A stretch of DNA of 64,000 nucleotides from Phoronis australis. Its lineage: Eukaryota; Phoronida; Phoronidae. Position 1 is the first letter of the stretch, and the number at the start of each line of letters is the position of its first letter. A model generated the notes under the pieces. That model had not been told where the DNA came from, did not search any database, and saw nothing but the letters and a program-made list of their open reading frames with translations. Location of the stretch: assembly GCA_002633005.1 (NCBI GenBank), contig NMRA01000216.1:1-64000 (forward strand). The letters are read 5' to 3'. This document shows positions 60,901-64,000 of the stretch, piece by piece. The position numbers were made by a program, and so were the translations under genes.

Positions 60901-63820
60901 TACTCTACCACTGGACACGAGAGTGCGAGGCTGGCGTGAACGAGATCAAGTACGATCGCCGTGCCATACAGAATGCCGGCAAGCGTTTCCAGGCTGCGCT
61001 GGTCCGACTTCCCACCATGTTGGCCAGGAACCAGTGGAAGGGTGTTGACGAGGTCATGTTACCCGTGCACAGGCTGAGACTAGAGGGAATGATGACTGTG
61101 AGTATTGAGGCTGTTGTACTGTTTAACATGTGAATAACTTGGTCTAGCTATTGGACTAATTAATGTCATGCACGACATGTAAATTTTGCACCAGACATCA
61201 TATGCTTAATGGTTGGTCATTGTATAATCTTGTAATTAGGGAGCTCCAAAAAACAATGGTAGTCTTGTATTGAACATTCATGCCCACGTACTTGAACATG
61301 CGGTGCAATTATTGACTCTTACCCGATGACCTAGAAGGTGAACAGTGCTTTGGATGACACGCTTTTGCAACTTAACATGAAATACTGACAGGATTTGTTT
61401 TGTGAAATACCTTTACATCAGCCTTGCTAATGACAGGCCATGTGTGTTACGAAGTCAATGTCTGATTTTAAGCGTACATGCAATTGGTAGGCTAGGCTTA
61501 TATTTGATCTGTGGAGGGAAGTTAAAAAAGTTGGAGGTTGGCTTATATAACCCGAGCCAAGATGTTGCAGTATTTTGGGATGTTAAGTTGTTCCATTTTC
61601 ACTTTGACAACATCATTGTTCTTTCATTTTAGATGTCCTTATACCTGAGGGATGCCTCAGACTCTCTGTCTTCCAAGAAGATCAGAGAACCAACTGACTT
61701 TGAGTGGAGGCGTAATTTCAGGTGTTATGTGCAAGACAACGGTAAGAACATTTATATTTCCACTGACTTAAATACTTATTTCATGCTTGCGTGTTGGATT
61801 TGTTAAGTGCAAGTAACAGGTTTTCCTAGTAGCCATGTTATTTCTTGTATGATCTTTTGTTTATGGTTGGGAAAGACGTGTGATTACAACAAGTGTGAGG
61901 CTAATTGACATTATTTGAAATTACATTGCCTTGGAACACTTGTTTTAATGTCCGATGCAATTTTAACACATGACTGCTTGTGGTTTGTGTGTACTATGCA
62001 AAATTCAATTAATTCTTACCATTTTAGGCCTGTGTTCTGGTGGTATTTTCTGATTGGAGCTGAGCTGAAATTAGATCGTGCAGTCATCGGAATGGCTCTC
62101 TCTTTACGCATTCAACGAGCTCTCCATTGTTTACAAGCTAAACACACGAGACATGTTCTAAGTTTAAAACTGCCTGGTAGTGCAGCAACAAATAACTGAG
62201 TTTGTCTTTGTTACAGATGGCATGAGTGAGCCAGTTCTGTACGTTATGGACAACAGGTTCAAGTTTGGTACTGAGTTCCATGGAGCTGCACCCATGATTG
62301 GCATGTCTACCACGACGGAGCGATGTCTTCTTACAATGATTCACTGCTTCACCTCATTGAAGGGAAGCTGTATTACTGGGGGAACCGGGGTGGGCAAGAC
62401 TGAGACTGTCAAGGTAGGGCTCATTGATATTCACTGCTTCTCCTTTATTTTACTGAAGGGGCCTTCATTAGTTAGGGTACACGGAGGGGCAAGAGTGACA
62501 CTGCCATGGTAGGAGTTGTTTCCACTCCCTTTACTTGTGTGATGAGTTCATATCATGCATATAGTAAGCACTCTGATAAATGTGTTTCGGTGTAGTAACT
62601 TTGGAATACCAAATTCTAACCTTAGGGTTTTCGACAGCAAAGTTTGAGAAGATGATCATTCTAGACTCATTCTGCATGAGAAGAGTGACACTTTTCCTCA
62701 TCTTTGTGCAGTTTATTCAATGTCTATTTACATTGTCTATAGTTGAGGAGCATTGAATTTCACTTTTTGCAAATTGCCAGTAAAAGTTTATAGGAATATC
62801 AGTTTTCTAAGTTATCATTTTGTTTTTGTTTTATGCAACTTTTAAAATTTTTCATAAAAATTATTTTAGTCCTATTTTGTATAGTTCCTCGTGCAAAAGT
62901 GGAACGTTTTAAAAGCAATTCCTTACAATGTTTTGGAGAACAGTAATATGTAAAGTAATAGTTTTCGAGGGGTGTGAAACCTTTCAGCATGCTTAACTCC
63001 TGGTGAAGGAATTGCCTTTAATACAAGATACATGGCATTGAATAAGACTGTGAAGCTTCAGTTGTTTGTATTCATTGCCTTCGGTGCTCATGAATTGTGA
63101 TGTTGCAGGCTTTAGCTCAGACCCTCGGTGTGTTCTTGAGTATGCAACAGTGTTATGAAAACATGGAACCAGCCGCTGTGGGCCGCGTCATTCAAGGACT
63201 CTCACTGGTTTGTACAAGTCTTAAGGTTATGTGTGCTTCGTTTTATAGCACTGTCTTTTTTGAATCCATAATTTTTGGTTTGAAATTCTGGGTGTTTTTC
63301 ATAAAATTACCACCAAGTATGATCTGCACTTCATGCCAATGTCTTGTCAGTTCTTTTTGACATGCTCCAAAAATAGCACATGGTTAAAAGAATCTTGTTT
63401 TCTGTGTCAAATACTCTGTGTACTCAAACTTTGTAATCTGACTGTAGTTGGAAAGCTGGTAATATTTTCGGGGAAAAATTGTGTTGAAGGAAACTGAAAA
63501 TAATTTCAAATCGGAGACTGACTTAAAGAGCTAAAAAGGTTTTTTGATTAATTGATTTTTCAACAAGAGGATTATTGCCAATTTTAAACCGTGTCATACT
63601 ATCCTTTATCCGTGATATGTTGGCCATTTTTAGAAAATTAATGTTCTCTAGACTTATAACATCTCTTCTTAACTGACTACAGGATGGTTCTTGGGGCTGT
63701 TTTGATGAGGTGCAGTCCATCAGGCGCGAGGTGCTATCCGTGGTTCTAGACCTGGTACAGACTGTCTTCTCTGCACTGAAGGCTAGGCATGAGTTTTGCT
63801 ACTTCTCTGATGGACAAGAG
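17913..63820 (+). CDS. DNHD1: Divergent dynein heavy chain, best fit DNHD1; N-terminus to AAA1, 3' end outside window
   Basis: Whole-gene entry; exon groups are given separately below. Spliced in silico, about 47 exons give roughly 2,490 residues (duplicate block counted once), ending in AAA1. Order seen: N-terminal tail domain (DHC_N1-like, with GPLSELDRWRRR and PPVAGAIHWSRQ), helical stem, linker (DHC_N2-like, with HWLQVMQVTG and KRKLFPRFYFVSD), then AAA1. Standard dyneins have GPAGTGKT, then a VFNCSDGLD-type stretch and CFDEFNRI in AAA1; here these read GGTGVGKT, MQQCYENME and CFDEVQSI. That divergence, plus the long tail, is why I favour DNHD1 over DNAH, DYNC1H1 or DYNC2H1. The ATG at 17913 opens a 525-nt exon with no better upstream start. 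Dynein family membership is certain; the DNHD1 assignment is an inference that a phylogeny could overturn. Confidence 0.8.
21717..21749 (+). pseudogene. Decayed duplicate of the start of dynein exon 5
   Basis: Preceded by CCTTTCCAG like the true exon, it reads Val-Thr-Tyr-Gln-Leu-Val-Leu-Ala-Cys-Lys and then TAG (21747-21749), where exon 5 (21810) reads VTNQLVLACKE. The acceptor is intact, but no clear donor follows, so inclusion would truncate the protein. Confidence 0.65.
22805..22935 (-). repeat. Dispersed repeat copy B (inverted relative to 5456-5586)
   Basis: Opposite-orientation copy of the 5456-5586 repeat, in the 3.1-kb dynein intron between exons 5 and 6. The ends are not flanked by an obvious target-site duplication that I can see. 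Confidence 0.65.
23742..23772. repeat. Perfect 12-bp inverted repeat, 7-nt loop
   Basis: CAGCTGAAGTGT and ACACTTCAGCTG separated by TGGTGAG. CAGCTGAAGTGTT recurs at 53943, so it may be part of a dispersed element. Confidence 0.5.
25101..29463 (+). CDS. DNHD1: Dynein exons 6-10: tail with acidic low-complexity insertion
   Basis: Exons 25101-25303, 25603-25946, 26930-27121, 28030-28163, 29386-29463, joined in frame. Exon 6 ends in a Gly codon split across the intron. Exon 7 contains the helix HLDNFCSRLRQVMDVINTLS, normal for dynein tails, and then turns charged: PRPRKEDFIVEEPEEDKEHW, a Lys/Arg run and an Asn run. Exon 8 continues with VEHEEGVADEEEAEETSKGH, strongly acidic and probably disordered. 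Exon 10 is 78 nt, phase 0 on both sides, Pro/Ser-rich (TPPSPTFGRRGTKHM), so it could be skipped without a frameshift. Exons 6, 7 and 9 are firm; exon 10 is supported only by open frame and good splice sites. Confidence 0.82.
28164..29385 (+). other. Dynein intron 9, no feature seen
   Basis: About 1.2 kb of AT-rich sequence between exons 9 and 10. I found no exon-like segment, RNA gene or repeat. Confidence 0.5.
29716..29890. repeat. 43-bp minisatellite, about four copies
   Basis: The unit contains CTTTCACCACAATTACCCAC and TTTCCTGTATAATAGTGCA. The first unit has small differences, the others are almost identical. It lies in the dynein intron between exons 10 and 11; the remainder of that intron to 30937 shows nothing else recognisable. 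Confidence 0.85.
30938..34480 (+). CDS. DNHD1: Dynein exons 11-16: core of tail domain 1
   Basis: Exons 30938-31074, 31465-31585, 32112-32416, 32825-33084, 33588-33742, 34355-34480. Exon 13 holds the most family-typical tail motif in the window, PPVAGAIHWSRQLLRQIEEP, followed by GRVVKSYNKIATALVTFESL. Exon 14 has KWLTRLGIQIPEGAQHVLNQ, also conserved in heavy chains, with helical EEFQQVVDSIPDGL. All junction phases agree. Exon 16 ends with SMLTKRK in phase 0, leading into the variable basic region. A large minus-strand open frame over 32664-33275 is only the shadow of exon 14. Confidence 0.9.
31806..31860 (+). repeat. Truncated copy of the SINE 3' tail
   Basis: GGCCAACAGGTGGCGTGCAG followed by ACCAGACTT matches the tail of the SINE-like element at 2280-2330. 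The tRNA-like head is missing, as expected for a 5'-truncated insertion. It lies in the dynein intron between exons 12 and 13. Confidence 0.55.
35067..40498 (+). CDS. DNHD1: Dynein exons 17-22: basic, Ser/Lys/Arg-rich tail insertion in small phase-0 exons
   Basis: Exons 35067-35153 (3' end uncertain), 35877-35927, 36689-36766, 37078-37224, 37844-37978, 40411-40498. All but the last start and end in phase 0, so each could be a cassette. The product is very basic and probably disordered: WRKQTKKNRRYNRR, DESQHSSLLSLLELPDP, NKKSRSPQGKFNQN, KKSPSPVRKKKSQKTTSRKR, KRIWKEKLARRMQ. Nothing similar is expected in a canonical dynein tail at this point. The last exon (LDGDTFAFSAIDKPDGF) returns to dynein-like sequence. 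Support is open frame, AG/GT sites and compatible phase, not homology; the donors of the first (GTTCGT) and fifth (GTGGTT) exons are weak. A donor at 35116 (GTAAAC) is an alternative for the first. Confidence 0.62.
37979..40410 (+). other. Dynein intron 21, 2.4 kb
   Basis: Contains the 27-bp minisatellite at 39222-39304. A possible short exon at 38996 (GCTGTGGTTCCTGAGACATG) has an acceptor but no sound donor or homology, so it is not called. Confidence 0.5.
39222..39304 (+). repeat. 27-bp tandem repeat, three copies
   Basis: GCTGCACTTGAGTCACTCTG plus GGCC(A/C)TG, three times. The unit is a multiple of three, so an open frame runs through it as repeated AALESLWAL, but there is no other coding evidence. 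Confidence 0.85.
41138..48637 (+). CDS. DNHD1: Dynein exons 23-30: lower tail/stem
   Basis: Exons 41138-41279, 42529-42636, 44541-44653, 45611-45715, 45971-46131, 46671-46802, 47309-47484, 48481-48637; all phases agree. Recognisable stem sequence includes FRVEVKFSIPNIIIEPPLEH, the HFSLYDFLWKDDM motif that matches the YDFLW-type motif of other heavy chains, and long helices with QLNSTLHLLEEVADMENKID. A 6-nt exon at 44367-44372 may be spliced in before exon 25. The donor of exon 25 lies inside the first unit of a minisatellite (44650-45096). Introns are otherwise repetitive or unremarkable. Confidence 0.88.
41398..42365. repeat. 340-bp direct duplication with an N at the junction
   Basis: 41398-41739 and about 42024-42365 are almost identical. 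They are separated by N at 41740 and 285 bp of unrelated sequence (41741-42025). Intronic, between dynein exons 23 and 24. Confidence 0.8.
44367..44372 (+). CDS. Candidate 6-nt microexon of the dynein gene
   Basis: CCACTG is bounded by a pyrimidine-rich acceptor (TTTTTTCTCTTTACAG) and a near-consensus donor (GTGAGT). Inclusion keeps the frame: the split codon CA|G (Gln) becomes His-His-Trp before FRVEVKFS. Six nucleotides can match by chance, so it is tentative. Confidence 0.35.
44650..45096 (+). repeat. Minisatellite (about 14 units of 31-37 bp) containing the exon 25 donor
   Basis: Units of GAGGTATTAAGGGATTGTTA plus AGTGACTGTG-type spacers. The first unit overlaps the exon 25 donor: the exon ends at 44653 and GT is 44654-44655. 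Nearly every following unit repeats the same GAG|GTATTA donor-like context. Confidence 0.9.
49102..52060 (+). CDS. DNHD1: Dynein linker exons 31-33, present twice (probable assembly duplicate)
   Basis: First copy: 49102-49314, 49639-49752, 50218-50349. Second copy: 50817-51029, 51357-51470, 51929-52060. Each encodes the same 153 residues, including PAVPGIPPEEAVERLHDF, LFGIVCKPFPELDKTGE, QLYGLFQKFIRFDNRFKDTL and DWDAYTDMKGSIQEYLDVF. The two copies differ only at silent sites. This is the start of the linker, where LYGLY...LW and a LPKALKDWPAF-like motif occur once in other dyneins. An N at 50357 divides the copies. The true transcript most likely contains one set, joined from 48637 to this block and on to 53047. 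Confidence 0.85.
53047..56485 (+). CDS. DNHD1: Dynein exons 34-39: linker core
   Basis: Exons 53047-53156, 53465-53561, 54152-54415, 54859-54951, 55576-55775, 56287-56485, all in compatible phase. The linker signatures are clear: RSRHWLQVMQVTGSSF, IKHKTEIEGICHSAAKE, LKEVGEVLELWLEVQDLWQY, and KRKLFPRFYFVSDSTLIAIL followed by VKPHLR. The linker is the lever that swings across the AAA ring. Exon 39 then departs from the family: after TLFSNVADVEL it adds a Ser/Thr/Arg/Pro-rich stretch (NRGSRTQTPLERGSAGRRST) that canonical linkers lack. A minisatellite begins 5 nt into the intron after 53561, and the intron after 54415 holds a decayed exon copy with a MITE. Confidence 0.92.
53566..53905 (+). repeat. 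62-bp minisatellite starting at the exon 35 donor
   Basis: Units contain GTCAGGATTTACTAGCTCAT, GATTTACTGGTCTAATGATA and ACTAGACTAAGTTTGATATT. Three units are almost identical, and the outer ones are decayed. The array begins a few bases after the exon end at 53561. Confidence 0.85.
54419..54595 (+). pseudogene. Decayed copy of dynein exon 37, split by a MITE
   Basis: 54419-54434 (AGTCGTGTAGACAAAG) plus 54552 onward (ATTGGATCAAAATGATGAAG) together reproduce part of exon 37 (54859-54951). The copy is interrupted by 54435-54544 and has lost its downstream reading frame. Confidence 0.6.
54435..54544. mobile_element. Hairpin MITE, 110 bp, with 7-bp target-site duplication
   Basis: Inverted arms of about 37 bp (GGTCTCATATACCGTGCCCT... 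and ...GGGCACGTTATATGGGACT) surround a short loop. GACAAAG is repeated at both edges (54428-54434 and 54545-54551). It interrupts the exon 37 copy. Confidence 0.65.
56486..59266 (+). other. Dynein introns around the 30-nt exon 40
   Basis: Apart from exon 40 (58296-58325) this 2.8 kb has no recognisable exon. A possible repeat with partly inverted ends spans about 57702-57955 (AAGCTTGGTTTTG and CAAAACCGAGCTC), but it is too weak to call as an element. Confidence 0.45.
58296..61741 (+). CDS. DNHD1: Dynein exons 40-44: end of linker to AAA1 entry
   Basis: Exons 58296-58325 (30 nt), 59267-59404, 60119-60253, 60873-61097, 61633-61741. The 30-nt exon encodes NKPPTQSKST with strong splice sites (CTCCAG, GTAAGT) and phase 0 at both ends; it extends the Ser/Thr-rich insertion of exon 39 and may be a cassette. 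Exon 41 returns to family sequence: AVAVISTEGELLQL matches the MISAEGE-type motif of dynein linkers. Exon 43 has YPVQVCKIGLLYHWTRECEA, equivalent to the WPAQV...W motif, and exon 44 has REPTDFEWRRNFRCYVQDN, equivalent to the PNDFEW...LRYY motif just before AAA1. Confidence 0.88.
62217..63820 (+). CDS. DNHD1: Dynein exons 45-47: divergent AAA1 with P-loop and Walker B
   Basis: Exons 62217-62413, 63109-63207, 63683-63820. AAA1 begins with YVMDNRFKFGTEFHGAAP. The P-loop GGTGVGKT is at 62378-62401: Gly-Lys-Thr is kept, but the usual GPAGTGKT is changed. Walker B reads WGCFDEVQ (63692-63715) and keeps the Asp-Glu pair, so ATP binding is plausible. The stretch that is VFNCSDGLD in motile dyneins is MQQCYENME here, and the Asn-Arg of CFDEFNR is replaced by Gln-Ser. 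In canonical dyneins AAA1 is the essential ATPase site, so these changes suggest altered or lost motor activity. The open frame continues past the window through a donor at 63821. Confidence 0.88.
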
Positions 63821-64000
63821 GTATTATGCCATTCAATTCTGTCTTACTTGGTCGTTAACTCTTTGAAAGCTGGATATTCATTTCAGATATAACTTGAGGG
63901 AAATTAGATTTCCAGTAATATTAAGTGGCATTTTTGGGTGAGAAGATATTTGGCTTAGCCTGTTCACAAAGTCAGGCTTAGGACGAAAGTCATAAAATCT

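Overview
This is a window of animal nuclear DNA. It holds three intron-rich protein genes with GT-AG splicing, separated by AT-rich introns that carry SINE-like, foldback, MITE-like and minisatellite repeats. No bacterial operon, CRISPR array or viral gene was seen. A dynein heavy chain gene and highly diverged duplicate stretches (see below) suggest a ciliated, highly heterozygous invertebrate metazoan. The sequence alone does not let me name the species.

Layout. (1) 649-7502, + strand: the last seven coding exons of mitochondrial ribosomal protein S9 (MRPS9); its 5' end lies outside the window. (2) 7943-17417, - strand: a complete eight-exon UTP11 gene (nucleolar SSU-processome protein, 253 aa). 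It converges tail-to-tail with MRPS9, with about 30 bp between the MRPS9 poly(A) signals and the UTP11 stop. (3) 17913-63820 and beyond, + strand: a giant dynein heavy chain gene of about 47 recognisable coding exons. It runs from the initiator Met through tail and linker to the P-loop and Walker B of AAA1, where the window ends. Its AAA1 is too divergent for a standard axonemal, cytoplasmic or IFT dynein and fits DNHD1 best. UTP11 and the dynein gene are head-to-head, with 495 bp between start codons that probably hold a shared divergent promoter.

Sequence oddities. Three of the four single N bases (16314, 41740, 50357) sit at the junction of near-identical direct duplications. At 48649-52067 this repeats three linker exons with only synonymous changes, most likely an uncollapsed second haplotype and not a real protein duplication. 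The dynein gene also shows a candidate 6-nt microexon, two minisatellites that begin at 5' splice sites, two decayed copies of its own exons (one split by a MITE with a target-site duplication), and unusual acidic and basic insertions in its tail.

The three genes act in mitochondrial translation, nucleolar rRNA processing and a dynein-like motor. They are neighbours, not a pathway. I found no evidence of a new defence or mobile system.
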